A stretch of DNA of 64,000 nt from Phragmites australis (taxonomy: Eukaryota; Streptophyta; Magnoliopsida; Poales; Poaceae): assembly GCF_958298935.1 (NCBI RefSeq), contig NC_084933.1:30342334-30406333 (forward strand), written 5' to 3'. The notes beneath the pieces are model-generated. The model was not told where the DNA came from. It saw nothing but the letters and a program-made list of their open reading frames with translations, and searched no databases. Position 1 is the stretch's first letter; each line of letters starts with the position of its first letter. Below are positions 33,975 to 46,989 of the stretch, in pieces. The position numbers and the translations under genes were made by a program.

Positions 33975-36326
33975 GGACGGATGTGAGTGAAGCATCTGCA
34001 CTTCAGCGGAGCAAATGCTCGGTGACTTGGTGTTATAGCTTTTACTAATTTACAATTTTCAGAAGACTTAGAAATCAATACCATTCCTGGCATCTAGTTC
34101 GATACTTTGGGCACAAGAATTAAGGTGGAGGTACAATGACCTTATTGTCCATCAATTATTGCTAGGGTTAAGATTAGCGACAATTTTACTGTATTGATTA
34201 GAGTATATTTAAATAGGGGCAAACATGGAAGAATAAAACAAAAATATACATCGGAGTTGTGATGGACTTATATTTAGTGCGTTTGAGAAAAATCTATATG
34301 AACTTATATTTAAGATTAGAGGGAGTACAAGTTTGCGATCTGGCACAATGTGCCCGATGTTTTATTAAACACTAATGACCAATTAGTCACAGTCAATCAT
34401 ATTCCTACGTAAGCATTTTGAGCAGATGCCGAGTAATTCAATATTTCAGTAGTTCTTTACTTTGGTGGAACCCACTCCCTCTTATTATATGACAAGACTT
34501 GATCCGTCTACTTAGTGATGTAGCAAGAAAACATTTTACCTAGAGGGCCCTATAGTTAAATTACATAAATAGTAACGAACCAAATGAAGATATGTTTGCT
34601 ATCGTACAAGAAAAAATAAATACTAAATAGACCAAACATAAGTATAGGGGCCAAGGCTCACCCTAGTCTTCGATACCTCGAACCTTCATCCATAAGTCTA
34701 TCGGTTGCTAATACATGTTTCTATTTTATAAATCATGCATCAGTCTCTATTTCTATCTCTATCTCTATCTCTACTACTAATAATAATTTAATAATTAATA
34801 ATAACGTGGGACTTTCATCGTGCGTCATCATCCCCTCCCCCTCCCTTTCTAATAAAGAAATCGGTAGAAAACCAAATACCGCAAGGAAAACACTCTGGAA
34901 GTAAACCAAAGAAACCGCTTTGCTGACGTCTCACCAACGGAAACCGCTGCAATCCCCCTTGCACGATTCTGCAAGGCAACTTCCCACGCTCCTCTCAGCA
35001 CAGCATCCAGCCTCACGTGCCGCACCATGTCGCCGCCCTCCAGATTCACCCTAATGGCTGCACAACCTTATCCACCCCTGCTCCTATGTTGCCTCTGCCA
35101 TCCCTCAAACCCTATCCAGGCGTGTTTAAATCCTCACCGCCCGCTGCTCCCTCGTCCTCTGAGTCAGCAAAAGCTCGCCTTCTACCTCGATCGCCCTCGC
35201 ACCCTCGGCACTGGCCGCCTGGGACTATGGAGGTTGTGGGTCTCAGAGACGATCATCTCCATCATAACCTACCTTGGCAGTGGCCCCATGGTAGTTGGCA
35301 ATCGGGATCGTGCGTAAGGCCCGGCGTCAGCGGTGATATTAGAGGTGCTGGTGGACATCTAAGGCAGAGGAAAAAGGTGAAATCCATGAATAAGACAATA
35401 CCACAATGGTGGGATTGACAAGCTCAGCAACGATACTGCTTTCCGTCAAGGTGCCTCCCGACACTGTACAGCTGTAGTCATTGAGCAGCATGAACGCCGG
35501 ATGCAATCTCCCACGCTGTGCAGCCAAGAGATCGGTGATCCGGTGCTCGCTCCTCGTCAGAGGCTTTGGCGGCGCTGCCTCCTCAATCCTTTTGAGCAGC
35601 TGAGACCTGAGAAAACACCCACCTATCCTCCTTCCACGCCGTGTCCACTTGCCAAGCACATGTTGGAACACCTTGGCTCACGACGGCAGCGAGTACATGC
35701 GTGCACGCCTTAACTAGGAGGCGGCACTGGTGTGGGTTGATGTGGAGGGCGGCTCGAATGGCGCTAGCGGGTTTATGTTGCCCATCATCTCGTTGAGCTG
35801 CTGGAGCTGCTTCATCATGACCGGCGATCACAGATCACCCCTTGACAAGATGAGCAGGGACCAAGTGTTCGTGTGCATCTTGCCTTAAAAAAAGTGTTTT
35901 CCATTCAATTTGTTTTCTGCTAGCACGTTCTGAGTTAGCAATTTCGATAGAACATTAGAAATAGGCTGGTTGATGCATATATTGTCATCTTTCAATTTGT
36001 TGGCAAGCTATGTGTTTGAAATAAAATAAGTGCATGAGTATGAAATTTAGGAACCGTTGTAACACACAGGCATCTTACTAGTCTTTACCAAAGTTTCACT
36101 ATTCAAAACGAGGCTCCAAATGTGACCTTAGGCCATAATGGATCAAGGACTATCAGTCCGCAATACAATGACAATGGAATGAACTCCTGCTCAACAAAAT
36201 GACAATGGAACAAACTACAGCTTCTAACATGCTTCACTGCACAAGATGGTTGCGCGCGGCTATTCGGAGACATCTGACAGAACTGGAACAACTACTGACG
36301 ACCGCAATGCAGTTAGACTGCCATCT
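33975..36326. other. Intergenic DNA, no recognised gene
   Basis: Contains a TCTATC microsatellite near 34,745-34,780 and transposon-like debris near 34,230-34,330. A GC-rich stretch (about 34,980-35,830) has overlapping ORFs on both strands, the longest 133 codons (35,017-35,418, plus). None shows a recognisable domain, and its base composition suggests a captured or decayed exon fragment. Confidence 0.4.
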
Positions 36327-36472
36327 TCATTCTTCAACATTGACGGTTGCCGTCCCGAGCTCCCAGGCCTCGAGCTTGGACACCTTCACTGCGTCCCATC
36401 CATTGTTGAACACGTACAGGTGGCTGCTGCCTGTTGTTAAGTGTTCATGGTACACCCGAACCGTCATGCAAC

Positions 36473-37623
36473 CATAGTTCACCTTACCGATCGGAGCTCG
36501 ATTACCGAGCTCCGGCGGTAACCTAAAATTCACGGTTACCGTGGTAATCGGTTGAAAATTCAAAAAAATTCGGATAAAATTTATTTGGTAAAATTTGAAA
36601 TTAAAAAAAAATTGTGACTTTAGTTGTTCGGTAACCGGTCGGTTTGGATTGGTTACCGAGCGGTTTTTGCGATTTATCAAGCAGTTTTTTCGATTTTTTG
36701 TATTATCGGTAACCGCTCGGTTTTCTCGATTTATCAAGCGGTTTTCTCGATTTTCAGTGAAGTTAAAAAAAACCCAAAAATTATCTCAATCTTGTAAAAT
36801 TAATAACTAATTCATCTGAGCTTCAAATAGTAAAACAAAATTTGTTAGTTTCCTTGTAACATGATCTACATGATAAAAGTATTTATACTGAAAAAAAGTT
36901 CAAAATTTTCTGTGAGAAATTGTATTTGTTAAACCAAGTTAAATGCATAGTTTACTCTTTGCTAATCCAAAAATCATGAAACTAATTTTATTAGTCTTCT
37001 TACATGATTCTATGTCTTTTAAAAATACATAAACTCATGAATTAGTTATTGTAATATGTATGATTGTGTAAATATGTTGCAACTAGATTAATTCATAACT
37101 AACCCATCACACCTCAAAAATTAGTGAAACCGCTTTTATTAGTTTATTTATACTATGATTTACGTAGAAAAAATAATAGTAGACATAGAAAAGTTGATTA
37201 CAGTGGTGTTTCTTAACATATTCATTTTATGCTTGTGAACTTTGTAAAACTCATAGAGAAATTAATAAAACTCTAAACAAAGTGAAATCAATTTTAAAGA
37301 TCCTCTTAAGATACGTTTTAAAAAAATATGTGTTTGCTTGTTAGACTTTTCCTTAACATGAGTTAATAACTGAGCTGCACACTTGAATTTTTTTCAAACT
37401 TCCTCCCTATAGAATATGATGCAAACGATATTATTTTTAAAAATTGTTTTCACATAAGGTCTTAGAATTGTGTCTAGTTTTTTTAAAGATTTTTTTAGTT
37501 TTTTTATTTTTTTCGATTTTTTTAATTCAAATTCGGTTACCGTTCGGTTTCTGAAACCGAACCGGACCGAGAAGGTCGATTATCTTGATTTTTGCTTGGT
37601 TACCGTTGGTTTTTTGAACCCTG
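36473..37623. mobile_element. hAT-like non-autonomous element in exon 5 of GH32 remnant C
   Basis: The right end, reverse-complemented, reads CAGGGTTCAAAAAACC. The left end reads CATAGTTCACCTTACC. The 8-base flanks CATGCAAC and TATACAAC agree at six positions, as expected for an old hAT target duplication. The interior is AT-rich with many GGTTACCG and CGGTTT motifs near both ends and no transposase. Invertase-like sequence continues on both sides. Confidence 0.65.
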
Positions 37624-39344
37624 TATACAACTCCAGCATCCAGAAAGAAATTCTATAGGACTGAATCCTTCAAAAGACATCTTCTTCCAACACGTGTCGT
37701 GCCCTCATCCTTCTCTCTTCTGTACACGCCAACTGTTAAAACAGTAAAAAGACAGTATAGATCAGGATCTCGTGAAATTCTTTCTATAAAATGTCATATA
37801 GAATTTCCTCACCAGCCCCCACCTCTATAACTCTCAATGACAGAGTGATGATCTATTTTTTTGTCGACGTATGTGGCAGTTTCGTCACTCGGGCATACAA
37901 TTAGGTTTCAACAAAAAAAAAAATCAATAATTGCTTTCTGATGTCACTGAAGAGTGACTGAAATAGTATGGGACAGAGAATTCACCAATGTTCTCAAGGA
38001 TATGCTCATGTCCTCTACGTCTACATCCACAACGCTCTCGGGAACGCCTGCACATGGCATTGCCCAAGCCAATCAGCACAGCAAAGTTTCATGCCAGATT
38101 GTTCAGTTCAGGGGAAAAAATCACAGGAAAAATCATGGAGACAGGGAATGAAGCTACGTAGCGTCGTACAAATTTTCAAACTGTGAAGTCATCTGTAGTG
38201 GGAGAAATGAAAATGACAAATTTCAGCCTGGGTGGTCGGTGGATGAAATAACGACTACCCCGTATTATCAGATGATCCACATTTGGCGATGGCACGGAGG
38301 GCCAAAATAGCGAGAAAAATCATGGAGAAGGGGGACGGAAGTTCTGAGACGTCGGCGAGGAGCGGGACGACGAGGTTGTAGCTGGGCTTGGTCCATTCGC
38401 CGAGGAGTGGGTCGTGGGCGTTCTTGGGGAACGTGACATTCTGGACCTGCCGGCAGTTGGCGTCGACGCCGGAGTAGAGGATTACTGGTACACCATCGGG
38501 GAGGATAGTGACAGACCCTGACGCGTAACCATTGGCATCGAAGTGCTCGGACGGGTCGAGCGCGGTGTCGAGAGCGGCCCAGTTGACGAGGTCGCCGGAG
38601 ACGGAGTGGCCCCAGGAGAAGTTGCCGACGTCCCAGAGCACGCCGTGGGGTTGTACTGGTAGAACAAGTGGTACATGCCGTTGTAGTTCACGTTCACCGG
38701 CCCTGTTGGTTAACGAGGCCTAAACCAGCAGCCGAGCCTGACCAGCAGCCGTCGGCGTCGAAGGGCGATGTCGGATCGAGCGCGGTGCCGAGAAAGGCCC
38801 AGTTTACGAGGTCACCGGAGACGGAGTGGCCCCAGGATAACTTGCCGTGGGCCCACGTCGGGCCGTGCGGGTTGTACTGGTAGAAGAAGTGGCACATACC
38901 ATTGTGGTACAAAGACCCTGCCAGAGAACGGGAAATTACCTCCCCATTCAATCTTCAGAAATTTTACCCTCAACTACATCCAACCAAGATTTCGTGGAGT
39001 ACATACAAATTTTTACGTTGAACACTTGAAGTTGAAATGTATGCAAGTCCGAACTTAACTAGCTCTAAGATACTGAATAGAGTCGAGATACATTGTTTGG
39101 CTTTGCGGAACCGAAAGAACACAGTAAAGGACAGATGAAATTAAACAAACACGTACCATTTGGGTCTGTTCGGGTTCATCCATTCGTGTGTTGCATCCAA
39201 ATCGAGAGATCCAGACGCGACAAAAAACAGAAAGAATTACTTTTCGTATTTCTGTGATTGGAGCAGCTGTAACACGATCAAGTGCAGAGCGTAAGTACGT
39301 ACCGTTTATCCAGTTCTTGGCAGACTGTAAGTGGTAGGCAGTTC

Positions 39345-39694
39345 TAGGGTTATCAACAAGCTGAACTTGGGTAAGACTGGCATAGCAAGCTCGAGTTTGA
39401 TACAAACTCGAGCTCACTCAAGCCGGAGTTGCCAACCGAGCTTAGAGAGAGGCTCGAGCTTAGCTCGATATAATTCGAGCTCGGTTTGAGTAGGCTCATT
39501 AATAGTTAAAATTTATAAATTTTCTTTTTTTATTTCTAATTAAACATATAAATTATCAAATTATTGATTCACAAACTTCGAGCCAAGTTCGAGCTCGACT
39601 CGAATCTTAGACAAGTTGATCTAGAATCGAGCTTTTAGTAAGTTAAGTTTAAGTAGCTCGTGAGTCTTAGGTTTTTTTTTTTTTGACAACCCTA
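39345..39694. mobile_element. 350-bp hAT-type MITE in exon 1 of GH32 remnant C
   Basis: The ends TAGGGTTATCAA and (reverse complement of the right end) TAGGGTTGTCAA form 12-base inverted repeats with one mismatch. The 8-base flanks GGCAGTTC and GTCAGTTC differ at one base. Removing the element restores the exon 1 context seen in the other GH32 copies. The interior is rich in CTCGAGC-type words and AT, with no coding capacity. Confidence 0.82.
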
Positions 39695-40368
39695 GTCAGT
39701 TCTGCCATGATACAGACGATGCTTCCCGTTCATGACGTGAACTGGGGGAGGATGAAGAAATGGAAGAGAAAAGGGGGCAAGGGAAATTCACGCCATTGCC
39801 ATGGTCGAATGAGCAAGTTTTATAGCTGTTAAAATGTTCGCTGGCAAATTGCAGAAGACTTCAACCGCAATAGTCTATGAAGTCTCCAAGTTTAATACAT
39901 GTTTTAGACATGACAACGAGTGGACAATGTGTGTAAGTCTCTTAATTCGTGCCTAAGCATGCTTGAGTGCTTGACTACTAGTGCTAAACGGATGAGATGC
40001 TGAGTAAATCCGAGAGTTGTTTACAGGTGGAACGCCCTATCTTCTCCTGACCGATGAAACGGCACTATCAGAAAGCTCTTCACATTTTCAATTGGAGGAA
40101 TGACCGGACCTAAGCAAGTTCGTTGCCACCTCCTTGCTGCTCAACGGCAACGTCTCTGATGTAGGCAAGACTCTCCTTCTTGCTATGCTTGCCCCAACTC
40201 TGCTCGGTCCTCCTCCTTCGTCTTTAACAGCTTCCACCGTCTGATCCACAACTGCTGGCCACCACGTAATCCGTGACTGTTGGCGGTGCCGGATTGTCTA
40301 ACCCTGATGATCTCTCTAAACGCTCCCCTACACCCCAATCTCAGATCCTAACCCTAGCTCGCCGGAGG

Positions 40369-40771
40369 TGTCATGACCTAGCGGATGCAGTTGAAGAGTG
40401 AAACACATGGACGGTTGTGATAGGAGAATACCAGTTCGCTAATGGGTCTACGGCTGGGGGCGTTCCGCCCTTCTTTTTACCGTTCATTTAGCTTTGTCGA
40501 ATCAGCACAGTTAAAGTTGTCTTAGCTTTCGGTTAAATTCTGTTAAGCTTTCATTTTATTGCGTTTAAACTTGTAATCAGACTGAGTAATGTAACCAGCC
40601 GTGGCGGATGGTTGGAGGACATTCGAGACCTCATGTATTGTTTGAGTTCCAAGTAGAGTAATAGACTACCGTAGCTACTTTCCCCAATTTTTGTCAATGA
40701 ATTCGATATGTTCTTCGTTCGATTCTCCTATTCGTGATCGATTCCATCTCTGGATTGACGCGGACCTATCA
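40369..40771 (+). repeat. 5' LTR of gypsy copy B
   Basis: 403 bases, TGTCATGACC to CCTATCA, followed by the primer site TGGTACCAGAGC at 40,774-40,785. Confidence 0.92.
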
Positions 40772-41255
40772 ATTGGTACCAGAGCTCGACGATTCTCAGC
40801 CAAATTAGCGATGGAATTGGTCACTGGTGATGGTTGCTTGGCACCTGTTCGAGCATCAAATCCTGGGAACTAGTGACTGATTCGTAATCACAGTGGTGAT
40901 AGCAGGGATCAGATTCAGTGCGAGGGTTGTGTTGCTCGTCCGCGTGTAAATTCCTTAGCCGATCTCTGATCCAAGCGACGGTAGTCATTCAGCGCAGGTC
41001 TTCACAGGGAGGACTGAGTTCTGAACCGATTTGCTCTGACGAAGAAGTATGACATGCAACACCAAGACGATGGCAGCGGCGGCGGCAGCCGCGACATCCA
41101 CAGGTATTACCATTCATGAGGAGTTGGACGGTTCTAGTTTGGGGTTCGCTGAGAATATGCTGAACAAAGTGATTGAGTTGAAATCTAGAGTGGGTGGTGT
41201 AGAGCTTTAGTTGTCTCTCTTGCGAGATCAAGTGGACAATGTTTAGTCTACGCTA

Positions 41256-42329
41256 GTGGATCTAGTTAATTATTTTGAAGCAACTGATGGCCAAGGGGTT
41301 ACCAGGGTCGCTAGTCACGATGATGACAAAAGGACTGGTGCAGAGATTCCCAAGGACTTGAGCAAAACCCTCTCTGATGAGAAGTTAGGAAAATTATGTG
41401 AAGATCATATGTTGGACTTGCCTAACGCTGTGCTCCCTAAGCATCATCAGTCTCCTAGGTTTGTTTACATTGAAAATCCTACTAGATTCTTTTCCTAGAA
41501 CCATGATGTTGAGACCAACCAGGAGCACCAGTTCTATTTTCAGCACCAGCCTCCTCCAAGATTTCCCACCCAAACCAGTTATATCCCACCCCGTGCTAGG
41601 TCTACTAAAGCTCATATACACAATTCCTGGATACATCAGGATAGATGGGGTCCTAAGAACAATGACACCACATTCAACCTTTCCACCTCAAGATCTAAGC
41701 TGAATTTCCCAACTTTTCATGGTGATAATCCCAGTGGTTGGACATGCCAATGTGAGAAATACTTCGATTTAGCTACTGTTACACCAGACATGTGGGTTTC
41801 TATGGAACTTTTGTATTGCTCTGGTCATGCTGAAAATTGGTGGTCTGGTCTCCATTTGCTTCCAAGGCAACTCAATTGGATTCAATTCTGCACAATTGTG
41901 TGTAATAGGTTCACTGAACACAGTGTTTATGATGTGGTAGAACAATTCCAGTCCCTGTCCCAAGACACAAATGTCTCTCAATGTACTTATCATTTTGAGG
42001 AACTGATGTCTGCCATACAAAGACAGCACCCAGGTCTTCATGAAGACTATTACATCAGGCGTTATGTGAGAGGATTGAAGGATCAGATAAAATATCTCTT
42101 GAAGCCCCACAGACCAAATTCATTGGAGGAAGCATATGTCATAGCCAAAGATTTGGAAAGGGTAGCCTTAAGCAAGAAACAATCTACCATATTCTTTGCA
42201 GGATCTGGCAAACATACCATTGGGACCAACTCTCATCTCAGATCAATATCAGTACTACAGAACACTCAAAGGCCGAATAACGATACAAAATCTGAAAAAT
42301 TGCCTATCCTAATCATAAAAACTAAGTAA
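41256..42329 (+). pseudogene. gypsy gag remnant, copy B
   Basis: The frame is open at 41,256-41,498 and again at 41,790-42,329 (179 codons). It shows the gag core: a tryptophan-rich start, FEELMSAI, YVRGLKDQ and an alanine-rich helix ending LERVALSKK. Stops separate the parts. A CWKC-type half of a zinc knuckle is visible near 42,340 but out of frame. It corresponds to 1,412-2,335 in copy A. Confidence 0.78.
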
Positions 42330-42564
42330 CCAAGAACATGTTGGAAATGCTCAGGTCCATGGATGCCTAATCACAAACAAAAAATGCAAATTCTATCAAG
42401 GTTCTGCCCATGCTATCTCTTTGGAACCTGAGGAACTGCAATTTTCAAAAGGAGAACAGGAGGAAACCACAAATCAGGAGACATTGCCTCCATAATCAAC
42501 CCGAATGCAAATATCAAAACAAATTGTCCAAGGAACTAGAACTATATCCATATTTTTTTACCAG

Positions 42565-45500
42565 TTACCCTTAGTAGTAAATGAGTTGTTGCATTACTGG
42601 ACAAGGTAGTACACACAGTTTTATGGATATCTCCTTTGCTCACAAGGTTGCTTGTTGCATTCAACAAACTACTTTACAATCAGTTGTGGTGGTTGGTGGT
42701 GGTGAACTCAAATCTGGGGGACATGTACCTCACTGCCTCTATACTATTAACAAGGAGAAATTTCATACCAGCATCCAATTATTGCAGCTCCATAGCTATG
42801 ATATTATCTTAGGTTGTGATTGGATATATGAACATAGCCCAATTGCAATTGATCTCAAATGCAGAAAATTGACTATTAAGAAAAAAAGGATTCAACAGTT
42901 ATGTTTCCAGGACTGTGTCTCAGATACTACTCCTTACCCCACATCTGCAAAATAATTCAACAAGCTATTAGCCAAAGGAGCCATGGGTTACATTTTGCAG
43001 ATCAACATGATTTCGGCTGAACATTTACAAGACCAACACCTTGGCACAGTCCTCATATCTCTGCTAGACCAATATGAAGAAGTCTTCCATGAGCTATCAG
43101 GTTTGCCTCCTAAAAGACATTGTGTCCATTCCATTCCTTTGAAATCAGGTACTACTCCTCCTAACATGAGATCTTATAGAGTCTCACACTAGCAAAAAGA
43201 TGAAGTGAAAAGATTAGTTAAAGAAATGATGCACCAGGGAGTGATAGAACCTAGTGAAAGTCCATACTCATCATCTTCCATTCTAGCTAGGAAAAAGGAT
43301 GGAACCTGGAGGTTTTGTGTTGACTATAGACAACTCAATGACCTCACAATAAAAAACATATTTCCAATTCCTGTAGTTGATGACCTATTTTGATGAGTTG
43401 CAAGTGCTTCATTCTTCTCAAAGTTGGATCTTAGGTCAGGCTTTCACCAGATTTTAATGGATGAAAAAGATATACATAAAACTGCATTCATAACTCACTT
43501 TGGTCATTTTAAGTTCCTGGTAATGCCATTTGGGCTTACCAATGCCCCAACCACTTTTCAATCCATGATGACCAAAGTCTTTGAAGATTACTTAATAAAT
43601 CTATCCTTATATTCTTTGATGATATACTTGTGTACAACAAGTCTTTTGATGAACATATGCAGCATTTACAACTTGTCTTAGATAGGCTATAGCTCAACCA
43701 ACTCTATGCCAAGAGAAGTAAATGTGTTTTTACAGTGTCTCAGATTGAGTACTTGGGACACATAATTGATGCTAATGGCTTATCTACAGACAAGACAAAA
43801 ATGCAAGCTGTATAAGATTGGCCAACACCTCAAAATGTAGCACAACTCAGAAGCTTTTTGGGCTTGGTTGGATACTATAGAAGGTTTGTAATGAATTTTG
43901 GTATAATTTGTAGGCCACTCCATGATATGCTAAAAAAGACTCTTTCTCTTGGGGCCCTCAACAGATTGAAGCATTTGATAACATAAGCAAAAGTTGGTAT
44001 ATGCTCCAGTCCTTGCCTTACCTGACTTCCCCAAACCTTTTACTATCGAAACTGATGCATGTGGTGTTAGTATTGGAGCTGTTCTTATGCAAGGGGGTCA
44101 GCCCATAGCATTTTTCAGCAAATCTCTAAGCAGTAGAGCTCAAGCTCTTTCACCTATGATGAGGAGGCTTTAGCAATCTTAGAGGCAGCAAAAAAAGTGT
44201 AAACATTATTTTCTGAGGTCCAAACTGATTATCAAGACTGACCAAAGAAGCGTTAAGTATATTTCTGAGCAGAAACTTCATGATGGTATACAACAAAAAC
44301 TCATGTTAAGGCTATTACAGCTGGATTTTCAAATTGAATACAAAAGTGGTAAAAAAAAATGTGGTAGCAGATGCTCTTTCCAGAAGGGACCATAGTTGCC
44401 ATGCTATTTCTGCAGCTCAACCTCTCTGTATTACCCAAATTATCAAAATCTATGAAAATGACAACACCTGTCACCAGTTGATCACACAACTATCTTTGGT
44501 AGCCGATCCTTCCTCACCATATTCCCTACATTCTGGTATAATCAGGTACAAAGGGAGAATACACTTAGGCAATGATGCTAATACTCACCTCCAGATCACA
44601 TCCGCTCTTCATTCTTCTGCAATTGGTGGTCACTTAGGCATTGCCGCCACTTCTCAAAGAATCAAGAGATTATTCATTGGTTTGGACTAAAAAAGGCAGT
44701 AGAACAGTTTGTCTCTACGTGCTCAGTATGTTAGTGAGCAAAATCTGAGCACTGCCACTCTCGAGGCTTCCTTGAACCACTTCCAATTTCAAACTTGGCA
44801 TGGTCACAAATCTCCATGGATTTTATTGAAGGACTTCTAAAATCAAGTGGAAAAAATATGATATTGGCGGTTGTCGACAGGTTGACAAAGTACTCTCATT
44901 TTCTTCCTCTATCACATCCTGCCAGTGCACAAACTGCTGCTCAAACATTCATTGATAATATTTTCAAACTCCATAGGTTACCAACCATCATTGTTTCAGA
45001 TCGTGATAGACTTTTCACCAGTGATTTCTAGAAAGTCCTTTTCAAATCCCTCAAGGTTTCACTCAACTTCAGTTCAGCTTATCATCCACAAAGCGATGGA
45101 CAGACTGAAAGTGTCAAGCAGTGTTTGAAAAATTACTTGAGGTGCATGGCCTTCTATGAGCCCAAACGGTGATCTTCCTGGTTACCCCTTGCTAAGCGGT
45201 GGTATAACACAAACTACCATTCTTCTTTAAAATGCACACCATTTCAAGTATTATATGGGTTCCCTCCTTCATTGATAAGTGAAGTAAGCATCCCTGGACC
45301 AGAATTTGCTGCAAGGGACTTTCTAACAGAGAAACAAAATATAATCGCAGCTCTAAAATCCAATCTATCTCAAGCAGTTGCCCGCATGAAGAAATTTGCT
45401 AACCTCAAAAGATCTGAGCGAACCTTCAATGTTGGTGATTTTGTTTACCTCAAGATGCAACCTTATCGTCAGGTCACATTTGGCATCAGAAATATTATGG

Positions 45501-45850
45501 TCCATTCAAAATTCTTCAGAGAATTGGGTCTGTAGCCTACAAACTGCTACTTCCTGCTCATGTTCATATTCATGATGTCTTCCATGTGAGTCAACTCAAA
45601 CGTCACTTGGGTTCTCATGCAATTCCCTCAGAAGACATTCCTCTGGTGGACTCTCATGGCCAAATCAAAACTAATCTAGTTGCGGTCCTGGAGACCAGAG
45701 CACTTCCTCGGAGTGACTCAGTGATCACCCAATGGCTGATTCAATGGGAGAACACTCCCCCGGATGACATGACTTGGGAAGACATAACGTTCATCAGATC
45801 CACCTTTTCGGACTTTTATGATCACACAATCAAAGAATGGTGGCCTCAAG
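42565..45850 (+). pseudogene. gypsy pol remnant, copy B
   Basis: Protease (active-site region frameshifted near 42,598; ILGCDWI near 42,805), reverse transcriptase (WRFCVDYRQLND near 43,307; FFDDILVY near 43,613; [14 protein letters not shown] near 43,520), RNase H (TDACGV near 44,050), integrase zinc region near 44,600-44,730, catalytic core with MDFIEGL near 44,815 and VSDRDRLFTSDF near 44,994, then the chromodomain-like tail (IQWENTPPDDMTWE near 45,738). Lesions differ partly from copy A. For example, copy B keeps SDRDRLFT, where copy A is shortened and ends in a stop. Confidence 0.88.
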
Positions 45851-45927
45851 ATGCGTTTGCTCCTACTCAACCAGCCGCTCAATCACTCAAGCACTTGGGG
45901 ACAAGTGCTATCTTTGGGGGGAGGCTT

Positions 45928-46320
45928 TGTCATGACCAAGCGGCTGCGGTTGAAGAGTAAAACAGGTTGTGATTGGAGAATACTGGTTCACTAATGGATC
46001 TATGGCTGGGGCGTTCCGCTTCTTGTTGTCGTTCATTTAGCTTTGTCGAATCAGTATAGTTAAAGCTGTCTTAGCTTTCGGTTAAATTCTGTTAAGCTTT
46101 TGTTTTATCATAGCTAAACTTGTAATCATACTGGGTAATATAACCAGCCGTGGTGGATGGTTGGAGGACATTCGAGACCTCATGTATTGCTTGAGTTCCA
46201 AGTAGAGTAATAGACTACCGTAGCTACTTTTCCCAATTTTTGTCCACGAATTCGATCTTTTCTTCACCCGATTCTCAAATTCGTGATCGATTCCATCTCT
46301 GGATCCATGCGGACCTATCA
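45928..46320 (+). repeat. 3' LTR of gypsy copy B
   Basis: 393 bases from TGTCATGACC to CCTATCA, preceded by the purine run GGGGGGAGG and followed by GGAGG. It lacks the 33-base triplication found in copy A. Confidence 0.92.
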
Positions 46321-46325
46321 GGAGG

Positions 46326-46989
46326 TCTCAATGGCGGCCAGAGTTGGTGGGGGAGAGGGTGTGCAGTGAGCGGCTTTAGGTCAGTGCAACCTATGTTTTT
46401 CCCAAATTTATTCCCTAAAATAAAGCGGGTATTCACTAGTACGCCTCTGGTTCACTAGGCCCTGGAACTACGATACATTCTCCACCATAGACAAAGAGAA
46501 TCGCTAAATCTCACCTAAGTGCTTTAGAGGGTTCAAGCACCTGAATTTTGGTGTATCGAATGTATACAAGATCTGTGCTTAGGGACGGTGAATATATGAT
46601 GTAAGCAAAATTCATGTGTTTAAAGGCCTTGTAACGTCTTAGTTTTTGTTTACACATAGTTACCATCACTTTTTGGTGTAATTTTCAAGCAAACAAAACC
46701 ACTCGAGGCATGGCAGTGAAAAGGCTACAAAAATATCGACAATTATTTCCCCCCAGAATCTACCAATATGGATTTTCTCAACAACAATGTTGACCGGTAT
46801 TTCTTATTTAAATACATGTTTCCTTCCCATATCATCAAATAAAATGTCCCTTAAAATCAAACCGACCAAGGGGAAAAATAATCAACAGGTCGGATTGTCA
46901 CTGTAGCCATAGAACAAATTAAGCTCAAGCTTAGTATGGCTCACTTTCGCGTGTGGATTAAGACACAATCAAGTCGTCGCCTACAATAT
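46326..46989. other. 3' flank of GH32 gene copy B
   Basis: Non-coding. The first ~150 bases are missing in copy A (deleted together with the LTR end) and the rest matches 6,461-6,937. It should contain the 3' untranslated region of the GH32 gene. Confidence 0.5.

Larger units (their letters stand above)
36327..39802 (-). pseudogene. GH32 remnant C (chimeric, transposon-interrupted)
   Basis: The pieces lie in normal order on the minus strand. Exon 1 (39,802-39,703 and 39,344-39,303) is split by a 350-bp element and has an early stop (ATGGCAATGGCGTGA). Mini-exon ACCCAAATG is at 39,165-39,157. A first 5' part of exon 3 (38,917-38,735, GSLYHNG to GCWSGSA) fuses to the end of intron 2 and a second exon 3 (38,702-38,349) with a one-base frameshift at YNPHG. 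Exon 4 is shrunk to 62 bases (38,047-37,986). The exon 5 end (36,472-36,327) encodes VYHEHLTTGSSHLYVFNNG and is cut by another element. It is non-functional, and two exon 3 starts imply fusion of two ancestral genes. Confidence 0.87.
40369..46320 (+). mobile_element. Ty3/gypsy LTR retrotransposon, copy B (decayed)
   Basis: Full-length counterpart of the element at 624-6,460. Both LTRs are complete (40,369-40,771 and 45,928-46,320) and the 5-base target duplication GGAGG is perfect (40,364-40,368 and 46,321-46,325). Domain order is the same as in copy A. Copy B keeps about 80-100 bases after the primer site that copy A lost. It is inactive through stops and frameshifts. Confidence 0.92.

Noticed and set aside
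35017..35418. 133-codon plus-strand ORF as a host gene
   Set aside because: No recognisable domain, overlapping ORFs on both strands and no clear splice or promoter context. Kept only as an unexplained GC-rich stretch.
40369..46320. Reading the two gypsy elements as independent insertions
   Set aside because: The flanking host DNA and target site on both sides match between copies A and B, so one insertion was copied by the segmental duplication.
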